DNA of 10,473 bases from contig QHVY01000216.1 of the NCBI GenBank assembly GCA_003223695.1, positions 1-10,473 on the forward strand, in the 5' to 3' direction. Below are positions 1-5,385 of this stretch, piece by piece. The notes beneath the pieces are model-generated. The model was given only the letters and a program-made list of their open reading frames with translations. It was not told where the DNA came from and ran no database searches. The DNA comes from Acidobacteriota bacterium. Its GTDB lineage: Bacteria; Acidobacteriota; Thermoanaerobaculia; Gp7-AA8. Numbering within the stretch: the stretch's first letter is position 1; the number at the start of each line of letters is the position of its first letter. Both the position numbers and the translations under genes were made by a program.

Positions 1-1064
1 TATTTCGATCGATCTGGTTTCCCGATAGCAAGCGATTTCTGACCGGCGGGCACGATGGCACGATGACCGGCTACTGGGTTGTCGCCGCTGATGGCAGCAC
101 GGCGCGCCGGCTCGACCTCGGCGATGTCGAGCCGTATTGGAGCTTCTGGATCGACCCGTCGATCGCGTCCACTGGCGCGATCGCCTTCACAGGGTCGACT
201 GCTTCACATCCGCGCGAGCTCTATGTCATGGATTCGATCAATGCGACGCCGCGCCGCCTCACGGACTTCAATCGCGAGATCGCCTCGCTGGAGTTAGGCC
301 GAGTCGAAGAGATGCGGTGGCAGAACGAGGGCTTCGATGAAGACGGAGTGCTCGTTTATCCGCCGGGCTTCGACTCCTCGAGAAAATATCCACTCGTGCT
401 GTACATCCACGGCGGACCGCGCGCGGCGACAACGACGGGCTTTGCGTTTCTGCCGCAAACGCTCGCCGCGCATGACTGGATCGTTTTCCAGCCGAATTAC
501 CGCGGCAGCGACAACCTCGGCAATCGCTACACGATTGCCATCGCGAACGACTCCGGCGCCGGGCCCGGACGCGATGTGATCGCTGGCGTCGACGCCGTGA
601 AGAAGCGCGGATTCGTCGACGCCGATCGCATCGCCGTCGGCGGATGGTCGTACGGCGGCTACATGACCTCGTGGATGATTGGTCACTATCCGATTTTCAA
701 AGCCGCTGTCTCCGGCGCCGCCGTCAACAACCTTGTCGACCAATACGTCCTGGGCGACGGCGGACTCGGACGGCGAATCACATGGGGCTCGCCATTCAGC
801 GGCGACAACCTGAAGCGCTACATTGACCAGTCGCCGATTACGTACGCGAAGAACGTCAAGACGCCGACGCTGATCATGTCCGACACCGGCGACGTGCGCG
901 TGCCGATCACGCAATCATTCGAAATGTATCGCGCGCTGTCCGACAACGGTGTGCCGGTGAAATTCATCGCCTATCCGGTCAGCGGACATAGTCCCGAAGA
1001 TCCGGTGCATGCGGCGGATATCTATCGGCGATATGCGGAGTGGTTTTCGCAATACCTGAAGTGA
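1..1064 (+). CDS. S9-family serine peptidase (dipeptidyl/acylaminoacyl peptidase), 3' part
   Basis: This is the C-terminal part of a prolyl-oligopeptidase-family (S9) peptidase; the gene runs off the left edge. The reading frame is open from nt 3, and the codons before the first ATG (nt 63) read WFPDSKRFLTGG, a typical propeller-blade motif, so that ATG is internal. Numbering from nt 63, the first ~70 residues are the last propeller blades and the rest is an alpha/beta-hydrolase domain. The nucleophile motif GWSYGG places Ser196, the GDVRVP motif places Asp277 and the SGHSPEDP motif places His309, so the catalytic triad is intact. HGGPR (~116-120) fits the oxyanion region. Family members hydrolyse peptides, often outside the cytoplasm. 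The signal peptide, if any, lies outside the window. The stop overlaps the next gene's ATG (TGATG), indicating one transcript and coupled translation. Confidence 0.93.
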   Translation, partial: FRSIWFPDSKRFLTGGHDGTMTGYWVVAADGSTARRLDLGDVEPYWSFWIDPSIASTGAIAFTGSTASHPRELYVMDSINATPRRLTDFNREIASLELGRVEEMRWQNEGFDEDGVLVYPPGFDSSRKYPLVLYIHGGPRAATTTGFAFLPQTLAAHDWIVFQPNYRGSDNLGNRYTIAIANDSGAGPGRDVIAGVDAVKKRGFVDADRIAVGGWSYGGYMTSWMIGHYPIFKAAVSGAAVNNLVDQYVLGDGGLGRRITWGSPFSGDNLKRYIDQSPITYAKNVKTPTLIMSDTGDVRVPITQSFEMYRALSDNGVPVKFIAYPVSGHSPEDPVHAADIYRRYAEWFSQYLK

Positions 1065-1858
1065 TGCGCCGCATTGCGCCGCTGGTTCTTGTGCTGATCG
1101 CCTTTCCCGCTGAGGCGCAGAATCTTTTTCCGCGCTTCAGCGTCACGGGCGGACGTTACTTCAGCCGCTTCTCGACGGATGTTCGCGCTGACTCCGGCAC
1201 GCTCCAAGGCACACAAGTCAACGCCGAACGCGACCTCGGCCTCGAGCCGTCGAAGCATCTGCAGCGATTCACGCTCGAGTGGCGGCCGTTCGAGCATCAC
1301 GAAATCGAGGCGAGCTACTTCTCCTCGTCGCGCAGCGGATTCCGCCAAATCAGTACTTCGATTGTTTTCAACGGTCAGGAGTACCCGGCTCAGGCGTCGG
1401 TGACCACTGATTTTGCGCTGAAGTATTGGGATGCGACGTACACCGGTTGGGTGCATCGCTCCGAGCGCAGCGGCTTTGGCTTGAGTGTCGGCGTCGCACG
1501 TATCGCGGTCGACGCCCGCCTTCTCGCCCATCGTCCAACGGAGACATTGAGCATCACCGAGCAAGCAACGACGAATGTGCCGATGGCGATGATCGGAACG
1601 CAGGCCCGATTCGCGCTGGCGTCGCGAATTTTTGCCGACGGACGGGTGGCTGCGTTGCCGCGAGTGCGTATCGACGTCTACTCGGGACGGGCATTGATGG
1701 CGAACGCACGTCTCGAGTATCGCTTCGTCAGAAATATCGGCGTCGGCGCCGGCTATAACTACTCGCGGATCTCTGGCACGGTCAAGGATCCTCGGCTCGC
1801 GGGCAGTCTGGCGATGACGATCGATGGCGCCGAAGGATACGTGCGGCTCGCGTTTTAG
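1064..1858 (+). CDS. Outer-membrane beta-barrel protein with signal peptide
   Basis: A 264-residue protein beginning MRRIAPLVLVLIAFPAEAQ, a clear Sec signal peptide with likely cleavage after AEA or AQ. The mature part shows alternating hydrophobic and polar residues in strand-like stretches separated by turns, many aromatic residues, and ends in RLAF. A terminal Phe is typical of outer-membrane barrels recognised by the BAM machinery. The ATG at 1064 was chosen because it starts the signal peptide and shares one base with the upstream peptidase stop; an in-frame GTG at 1040 would add eight residues that spoil the signal sequence. No good ribosome site precedes the ATG, consistent with translational coupling. 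I cannot name a substrate or a specific barrel family; a small OmpA-like or opacity-type barrel is the general call. Confidence 0.8.
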   Translation: MRRIAPLVLVLIAFPAEAQNLFPRFSVTGGRYFSRFSTDVRADSGTLQGTQVNAERDLGLEPSKHLQRFTLEWRPFEHHEIEASYFSSSRSGFRQISTSIVFNGQEYPAQASVTTDFALKYWDATYTGWVHRSERSGFGLSVGVARIAVDARLLAHRPTETLSITEQATTNVPMAMIGTQARFALASRIFADGRVAALPRVRIDVYSGRALMANARLEYRFVRNIGVGAGYNYSRISGTVKDPRLAGSLAMTIDGAEGYVRLAF

Positions 1859-2310
1859 ACCAGGTCGTCGAGTCGATACGCAAACGCGAGCGCTTCGCGC
1901 GCGTGCAACTGCACGCCCGCGGTGTCGCCACTCGCGGCTGCTTTATGCATCATGCGGATGTGCGCCCGCAGTTGCGTTGCGGCATCGATCGCATTCGATT
2001 GGCCGCGGAGCGATTTGTGAACGTCAGCCCAGATTCGGTTTGCCAACGCGTTCGCCTCATTTGCCACGCTCTTCAATGACGATGACGGCAAATTTGCGTT
2101 CTGAGTGGTCGCCAGAATTGACTCCAGCCGATTGACGTCGCTGCCGATGCGCGCGACCTTCTTCGACTTCGCGCCGTGAACTTCTTGCACCCGCACGTTC
2201 GAGAGCGTGACGTCGGGCTGTTTGATCGTGGTCACATGATGTTCGACCTTCACGTTCTGTCCGAGAAGCGCGGGCGAGAAAGCGACCAGAAGCGCAGTCA
2301 TGGTTTTCAT
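1855..2310 (-). CDS. Secreted protein of unknown function, 151 aa
   Basis: I do not recognise this family. The start at 2310 is supported by a Shine-Dalgarno GAGG about six bases upstream and by the signal-peptide-like N-terminus MKTMTALLVAFSPALLGQ. The open frame extends 80 codons further upstream, but that stretch overlaps the divergent Cache gene and has no signal sequence. The mature protein begins with a beta-prone, Val/Thr-rich segment (~19-45). A mostly helical, Ala-rich segment follows (~55-150) with several His residues, compatible with a small helical bundle. It has no Cys after the signal peptide. Its TAA stop lies inside the barrel gene's stop region (4-nt convergent overlap). It faces away from the Cache genes, so the two units share the 88-nt region 2311-2398. 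Confidence 0.65.
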   Translation of the reverse strand: MKTMTALLVAFSPALLGQNVKVEHHVTTIKQPDVTLSNVRVQEVHGAKSKKVARIGSDVNRLESILATTQNANLPSSSLKSVANEANALANRIWADVHKSLRGQSNAIDAATQLRAHIRMMHKAAASGDTAGVQLHAREALAFAYRLDDLV

Positions 2311-2363
2311 GAGTGACCTCCGGCAGTCGTGCATGCGACCCGCGGGCCAGATGTGAGTAACTG

Positions 2364-2392
2364 TGCTATAAGGCGCGAGTTCGCGAAAGGAG
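2364..2392 (+). promoter_or_regulatory. Extended -10 promoter and strong ribosome site for the Cache gene pair
   Basis: TGCTATAAG at 2364-2372 is a complete extended -10 (TGn followed by TATAAG, 5 of 6 to consensus). No convincing -35 is seen, which extended -10 promoters tolerate. Predicted transcription starts near 2379, giving a leader of about 20 nt. AAAGGAG at 2386-2392 is a strong Shine-Dalgarno six bases before the ATG at 2399 and fixes that start. Because the TATA core is nearly symmetric, TATAGC can also be read on the minus strand toward the 151-aa gene. Confidence 0.55.
2374..2385. promoter_or_regulatory. Possible operator: perfect 5-2-5 palindrome
   Basis: CGCGA-GT-TCGCG is a perfect inverted repeat lying directly between the -10 element and the ribosome site of the Cache pair, over the predicted transcription start. 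A repressor site is a reasonable inference from position alone. In GC-rich DNA such a short palindrome can arise by chance. Confidence 0.3.
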
Positions 2393-2398
2393 AACGTC

Positions 2399-2863
2399 AT
2401 GACGCGAAGACTCATCTCGATTTGTGCCCTGTTCGTTTGCGCAACACTCGTTGCTGCTTCCAATGTCCCGAAGGCGAACACACGCTCTGACATCAAGAAA
2501 TATGTGAAGGCGGCCGCAAAGTACGTCGGACAGCACGGCCCGTCGTGCAAAGAGTTCGAAGAAAAAGATTGGCGCGCTGGCGATTACTACATCTTCGTCC
2601 TCGGGCCCGACGATAAGCTGATCTGCCATCCGAACGCCTCGCTCGTTGGCAAGCCGGCCAGTGACATCAAGGATGCGAACGGAAAGGTTGTCGGCTCCGA
2701 AATCGCTGCCGCCGGCAAGAAAAGAGGCGGTGGTTGGGTCGAATACATGTGGCCGCGGCCGGGAACGGACAAGCCGGTGGCGAAGACCACCTATGCGACG
2801 CATGTGAAGGGACCGGACGGCAAGACATATTTGGTCGGCAGCGGCGGCTACGAAGTCAAATAG
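2399..2863 (+). CDS. Secreted single-Cache-domain protein, first of a tandem pair
   Basis: A 154-residue protein: signal peptide (~1-20, ending LVAA), a short helix (~30-45), then one small Cache-type sensor fold. Motifs typical of single-Cache (sCache_2-like) domains are visible in order: YYIFVLGPDDKLICHPN (~63-79), GKPASDIKDANGK (~84-96), GGGWVEYMWPRPG (~110-122), and TYATHVKGPDGKTYLVGSGGY (131-151). Cache domains usually bind small carboxylates or amines as the extracellular sensor of chemoreceptors and kinases. Here there is no membrane helix after the signal peptide and no output domain, so the protein is presumably free in the periplasm or outside the cell. Cys50 and Cys76 are both kept in the next gene's product. 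The start is set by the AAAGGAG ribosome site. Confidence 0.85.
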   Translation: MTRRLISICALFVCATLVAASNVPKANTRSDIKKYVKAAAKYVGQHGPSCKEFEEKDWRAGDYYIFVLGPDDKLICHPNASLVGKPASDIKDANGKVVGSEIAAAGKKRGGGWVEYMWPRPGTDKPVAKTTYATHVKGPDGKTYLVGSGGYEVK

Positions 2864-2866
2864 CAC

Positions 2867-3334
2867 ATGCGGACCCGACTCGCAGCGATCGTTGTCCTGA
2901 CACTCTGCGCGTCCGCCGCAATCGCCGAGACCCCGAAAGCAAACACTCGGCGCGAGATCAAGAAGTATGTCCATGCCGCGGCGAAGCACATCGCAGCGCA
3001 CGGACCCTCATGCAACGAGTTCGCGAGGAAGGAGTGGCGGTCCGGTGACTACTACATCTTCGTCCTCGGTCCCGACAAGAAGACTCTTTGTCATCCGGAC
3101 CCGACGATGATCGGCAGGCCGGCGAGCGAAATCGTCGACGCGAACGGAAAGAAAGTCGGCGAAATGATCGCTGCCGCGGGAATGAAAATGCGCGGCGGGT
3201 GGGTGGACTACGTCTGGCCGCGCCCCGGCATCACCAAGCCGGTGCCGAAGAGCACCTACGCGGAGCATGTGAGGTCACCCGACGGCGACATTTACATCGT
3301 CGGTAGCGGCGGCTACGAGATCAAGCAGAAGTAG
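2867..3334 (+). CDS. Secreted single-Cache-domain protein, tandem paralogue
   Basis: A 155-residue paralogue of the preceding protein, about two thirds identical over the mature part (my count 89 of 133) with no gaps after the signal peptide (~1-20, ending AIA). It keeps the same motif order: DYYIFVLGPDKKTLCHPD, GRPASEIVDANGKK, RGGWVDYVWPRPG and IYIVGSGGYEIK. Both cysteines are retained (Cys49 and Cys75, the same 26-residue spacing). Three bases (CAC) separate its ATG from the previous stop and there is no clear ribosome site, so translation probably follows re-initiation from the first gene. The substitutions lie mostly at exposed-looking and pocket-edge positions. This suggests two related proteins with different ligands or a heterodimer, but that is inference. 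Confidence 0.85.
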   Translation: MRTRLAAIVVLTLCASAAIAETPKANTRREIKKYVHAAAKHIAAHGPSCNEFARKEWRSGDYYIFVLGPDKKTLCHPDPTMIGRPASEIVDANGKKVGEMIAAAGMKMRGGWVDYVWPRPGITKPVPKSTYAEHVRSPDGDIYIVGSGGYEIKQK

Positions 3335-3345
3335 GTCATGTGGGT

Positions 3346-3362
3346 CCGGCTCTGTCAGCCGG
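3346..3362. terminator. GC-rich hairpin between convergent genes, possible terminator
   Basis: CCGGCT (3346-3351) and AGCCGG (3357-3362) form a perfect 6-bp stem with a 5-nt loop in the 39-nt gap between the convergent Cache and toxin genes. No run of T follows on either strand, so intrinsic termination would be weak. Confidence 0.35.
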
Positions 3363-3373
3363 CACCACGGCCG

Positions 3374-3838
3374 TCAGCGCCGGATCAGACGCATGTCGAG
3401 CGAGAAGGGAACGGGCTCGGCGATGTGAATCTTTTTGAAATCGCGATGCGCTGGATGCAGCAGATAGTTGGATTCGCTGTCGATGATCACGCTCGGCACT
3501 CGAAGAACCACGCTGCTTTCGCGCAAGACCCAGCTATCGCCAATCCGCTCCAACGTCTCCGGAGCTGGATACTGCTTCCAGTCACGGGGCAACACTTTTC
3601 GATCGATCTCCTCGATCAGCGATTCGTCGAAGGTGCAGGCAAAAATGACGAAATCGCGCAGGTCTTCCTCCGGCGTCAAGTGAACCAGCACTTCCAGAGC
3701 GGCGAGCGACGCGGTGCTCGCCGTATACACGATGGCGATACCTCGTGAGTTCCATCGACCGCCGAGCAGGCGCGCACCTTTTCCGTCGAACGCACCCTCC
3801 GAGCGTTCGGCCTTGACCATGCGCCACGCCGTGATCAC
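3374..3838 (-). CDS. RES-domain toxin (NAD+-degrading) of a RES/Xre toxin-antitoxin system
   Basis: A 154-residue protein covering a whole RES domain (the ParT/MbcT family). The N-terminal WR (5-6), then GARLLGGRWN (21-30), VYTAS (37-41) and the Glu of ALEVLVHL (Glu49) are family hallmarks. The VPS (114-116) and SNYLLHP (123-129) motifs that complete the active site also match. Characterised members break down NAD+ (MbcT by phosphorolysis), stopping growth when the antitoxin is lost. All the recognisable key residues are present, so it looks active. It starts with GTG, overlapping the antitoxin stop by four bases (GTGA), so it is translated after the antitoxin from the same message. An internal Met at residue 7 is less likely as start because it would remove the conserved WR. 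Confidence 0.9.
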   Translation of the reverse strand: MITAWRMVKAERSEGAFDGKGARLLGGRWNSRGIAIVYTASTASLAALEVLVHLTPEEDLRDFVIFACTFDESLIEEIDRKVLPRDWKQYPAPETLERIGDSWVLRESSVVLRVPSVIIDSESNYLLHPAHRDFKKIHIAEPVPFSLDMRLIRR

Positions 3839-4311
3839 GGAAGAACGCCGTACTCGAGTTGACCGAGAAGCCGCTCGATCTCCTGGCTACCGACCTCCGT
3901 TCGCGCCATCTCCAGAGGCGTCACATAGCGGAAAGCACGTTGGGTATGACTCAGCCACTCGGTAGCCGCTCGCGGATCCCCATTGAAGAAATGAAGAGTC
4001 CGGGCATAGATGCGTGCCAGGCGCACCAATCGGTCGGACTCCTCTGCTGAAAATCGGCCGGCAACCTTCCGCCTGGCGAGCGTGCGTCGGGGAATCTGCA
4101 GAAGGTCCAGGAGCTGATCGGTCGAGAAAGCGGTGTTCCTTTGCAGGCGCTCGAAGGCCGAGTAGGGAAGTCCCTTCTCGATGTTCTCGATGACGCCAGG
4201 AAAGTCGAAGCGGGTCAGGCCGAGGAGGACGACGTAGGCGTGCGGACCGGGCATGCCGGCTTTGAGAAACCGACGAAACCGCTCAACATCGCGAGACATG
4301 CTTGTGCGCAT
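3835..4311 (-). CDS. Xre/MbcA/ParS-family antitoxin
   Basis: A 158-residue antitoxin lying upstream of its RES toxin, the usual order for this system. Residues ~50-85 look like the Xre-type helix-turn-helix (FSTDQLLDLLQIPRRTLARRK). Residues ~98-158 are the MbcA/ParS C-terminal domain, with the expected ARIYAR, GDPRAATEWL, TPLEMARTEVGSQEIERLLGQLEYG pattern that covers the toxin active site. Known members neutralise the toxin by direct contact and repress their own promoter. The ATG at 4311 sits only 10 nt after a TATAAA element, so the message may be leaderless; an ATG at 4299 (MSRDVERF) is an alternative that would give a short leader. Neither has a clear ribosome site. The N-terminal ~30 residues are weakly conserved in this family. 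Confidence 0.88.
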   Translation of the reverse strand: MRTSMSRDVERFRRFLKAGMPGPHAYVVLLGLTRFDFPGVIENIEKGLPYSAFERLQRNTAFSTDQLLDLLQIPRRTLARRKVAGRFSAEESDRLVRLARIYARTLHFFNGDPRAATEWLSHTQRAFRYVTPLEMARTEVGSQEIERLLGQLEYGVLP

Positions 4312-4321
4312 CTGACATCAA

Positions 4322-4348
4322 TTTATATGCCAAATGGCACGCTGTCAA
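4322..4348 (-). promoter_or_regulatory. Promoter of the RES/Xre operon with embedded operator palindrome
   Basis: On the minus strand a perfect TTGACA -35 (4348-4343) is followed by a 15-nt spacer and TATAAA (4327-4322). A 15-nt spacer is short; TAAATT two bases later gives 17 nt but a weaker match. The spacer contains TGCCA-TT-TGGCA, a perfect 5-2-5 palindrome (4328-4339) that abuts the -10. Its position between the promoter boxes and the known autoregulation of Xre antitoxins make it the likely antitoxin binding site. Confidence 0.6.
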
Positions 4349-4358
4349 TTGCGAGCCT

Positions 4359-4457
4359 TTACACCGCCGCGGCGGCGCGCTTGCGCGCCACTTCGCGCGA
4401 GGAATGATCGAGAATTCGCTTGCGGATGCGGATCGATTCCGGCGTGACCTCCACGAG
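4359..4457 (-). pseudogene. Displaced duplicate of the typA 3' end
   Basis: On the minus strand this reads LVEVTPESIRIRKRIL, continuing to the same last 33 codons as the intact typA (5287-5385) and ending in TAA instead of TGA. It matches that region at 92 of 99 positions. The differences are at 4360, 4404, 4416, 4425, 4437, 4443 and 4455. The six coding ones are all silent third-position changes; 4361-4403 are identical. Upstream of 4457 the match stops abruptly. The frame stays open to a TGA at 4515-4517 but has no ATG and no ribosome site, so it is unlikely to be expressed. It is either the old 3' end displaced by an insertion or the remnant of a second typA gene. Confidence 0.85.
4359..4457 (-). 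repeat. 99-bp direct repeat, distal copy
   Basis: This copy pairs with 5287-5385, offset by 928 bp in the same orientation. Its first part holds two adjoining perfect palindromes, CCGCCGCGGCGG (4364-4375) and GGCGCGCTTGCGCGCC (4374-4389), inside the 43-bp block with no mismatch. The two genes between the copies are the small typA-linked ones. Confidence 0.9.
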
Positions 4458-4538
4458 GACTTCCTGCGAAGCGATGTGCGGTTTCAGCAACCCGTTCGAC
4501 GGCTGAACTTTCCGTCATAGGCCCCAAGCAGGAAAGTT
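4458..4538. other. Intergenic remnant with no recognised gene
   Basis: These 81 nt lie between the zinc-ribbon gene and the typA fragment. A 60-codon frame beginning at 4527 (minus) has no ribosome site, runs out of frame through the typA fragment and resembles no family I know. I see no terminator, promoter or repeat here. If the fragment marks an insertion, its junction should fall at or near 4457-4458. Confidence 0.5.
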
Positions 4539-4967
4539 TCAGGAAGCGCGCGCCGCAAGCGGATGGCGATCAAGATCGATTTGGTGGCGCACCAACAGCG
4601 CCATATTGATGATCATCGGCGCAAGAAAAACGATGATGAATGCAGATGCCTGAATCCAGTCCGCCGCATACTCCGTCTTCGGCAGCAGGAAAAAGATCGC
4701 CGTCGCCCATACGACGAGCGCAATGAATGCGCGCGAGGGCCGCATTGTGAAAAAGAAGCTAATGCCGTTTAGGACGAGACTCGCGGCGCCGACAGCTCGC
4801 GCGCTCCAGCGTCTGCCATGGTAGCCATGACAGGAAGGGCATTCAACCAAAAAGCCATTTAGTTTGTCCCAACGGCTCACGCCGATGGCATTCCGGCAAT
4901 GAATGCATTCGGCGGCAGCGGAGGCATTTACGGGCGTCATGCGCCCGGCCAGCGGATATTTGCTCAT
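4539..4967 (-). CDS. Membrane protein with N-terminal zinc ribbon, 142 aa
   Basis: Function unknown. An N-terminal zinc-ribbon-like motif has paired cysteines, CIHC (21-24) and CPSC (43-46), 18 residues apart. Two or three membrane helices follow: ~57-76 (AVGAASLVLNGISFFFTM), ~80-97 (AFIALVVWATAIFFLL) and ~106-127 (ASAFIIVFLAPMIINMALLV). A charged, His-containing tail ends the protein. This cytoplasmic ribbon plus short membrane bundle recurs in many uncharacterised bacterial proteins. The ATG at 4967 lies 8 nt after the stop of the upstream 103-aa gene, so the two are probably cotranscribed with typA. The ribosome site is poor (AGG very close to the start). A later Met at residue 10 would also keep the zinc motif. 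Confidence 0.7.
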   Translation of the reverse strand: MSKYPLAGRMTPVNASAAAECIHCRNAIGVSRWDKLNGFLVECPSCHGYHGRRWSARAVGAASLVLNGISFFFTMRPSRAFIALVVWATAIFFLLPKTEYAADWIQASAFIIVFLAPMIINMALLVRHQIDLDRHPLAARAS

Positions 4968-4975
4968 GACCTATC

Positions 4976-5287
4976 TTACCGCTGCACCGCAATAACCACG
5001 GCGATGATTCCCGCTGTTCGCTCGAGCTTCCTGCCTGCCCATTGCACATAGCGGGCGTCGGAGATCTCCACTCGATCTTCTGAAATCGAGGCTGATTTCG
5101 GCTGAGCGACTTTCAGTAATGTGCGCCGGCCTCCGGATGCGGACCGCAGGAAGATGAGCAGTCCTGCGCCGAAGCGGTAAGCCGAATCAATCTCGAACGT
5201 CGAATCCGCGAGCGGCACTCCCCAGACTTCAACGCGGACAGATTTTTTCACAAACGGACGAAGCAAGTCGGTGATACCGCCCGGCAT
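4976..5287 (-). CDS. Unknown 103-aa protein translationally coupled to typA
   Basis: I do not recognise this family. The ATG at 5287 shares one base with the typA stop (TGATG), so translation likely passes directly from typA; a GTG one codon upstream is also possible. The protein has no signal peptide. The middle (~17-80) looks beta-rich, with alternating hydrophobic residues such as VRVEVWGV and LLIFLRSA, and may be a small beta-barrel. The C-terminus is hydrophobic (TAGIIAVVIAV) and too short for a confident membrane helix. It lies between the two copies of the typA 3' end, so it may have arrived with the proximal copy. Coupling to a ribosome-associated GTPase hints at a translation-linked role, but nothing in the sequence shows one. 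Confidence 0.6.
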   Translation of the reverse strand: MPGGITDLLRPFVKKSVRVEVWGVPLADSTFEIDSAYRFGAGLLIFLRSASGGRRTLLKVAQPKSASISEDRVEISDARYVQWAGRKLERTAGIIAVVIAVQR

Positions 5288-5385
5288 CACACCGCCGCGG
5301 CGGCGCGCTTGCGCGCCACTTCGCGCGAGGAGTGATCGAGAATCCGCTTGCGAATGCGGATCGACTCCGGGGTGACCTCCACCAG
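5287..5385 (-). repeat. 99-bp direct repeat, proximal copy inside typA
   Basis: These are the last 33 codons and stop of the intact typA, repeated in the same orientation at 4359-4457 with seven silent or stop-preserving differences. Confidence 0.9.

Noticed and set aside
63..1064. The S9 peptidase as a complete short gene starting at nt 63
   Set aside because: The frame is open to the window edge and the codons before the ATG encode a propeller-blade motif, so the gene is cut by the window and not truncated in the genome.
2366..3001. A 211-codon minus-strand frame opposite the Cache genes
   Set aside because: The plus-strand Cache genes have signal peptides, family motifs and a strong ribosome site; this frame has none.
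3338..3748. A 136-codon plus-strand frame opposite the RES toxin
   Set aside because: The minus-strand frame carries all RES motifs and the antitoxin overlap; the plus frame is its shadow.
3374..4348. The RES/Xre operon as part of one mobile element together with the typA repeat
   Set aside because: The operon lies outside the repeat-bounded segment, and no integrase, transposase or terminal repeat surrounds it. Horizontal transfer is plausible for such systems but not shown here.
4359..4514. The typA fragment as a living small gene with a TTG start at 4490
   Set aside because: No ribosome site precedes the TTG, and no promoter of its own was seen. The residues before LVEV do not resemble TypA, so expression is not supported.
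4345..4527. A 60-codon minus-strand frame starting MGPMTESS across the typA fragment
   Set aside because: It reads the typA fragment in the wrong frame, has no ribosome site and resembles no family. The silent-site pattern supports the other frame as the historical one.
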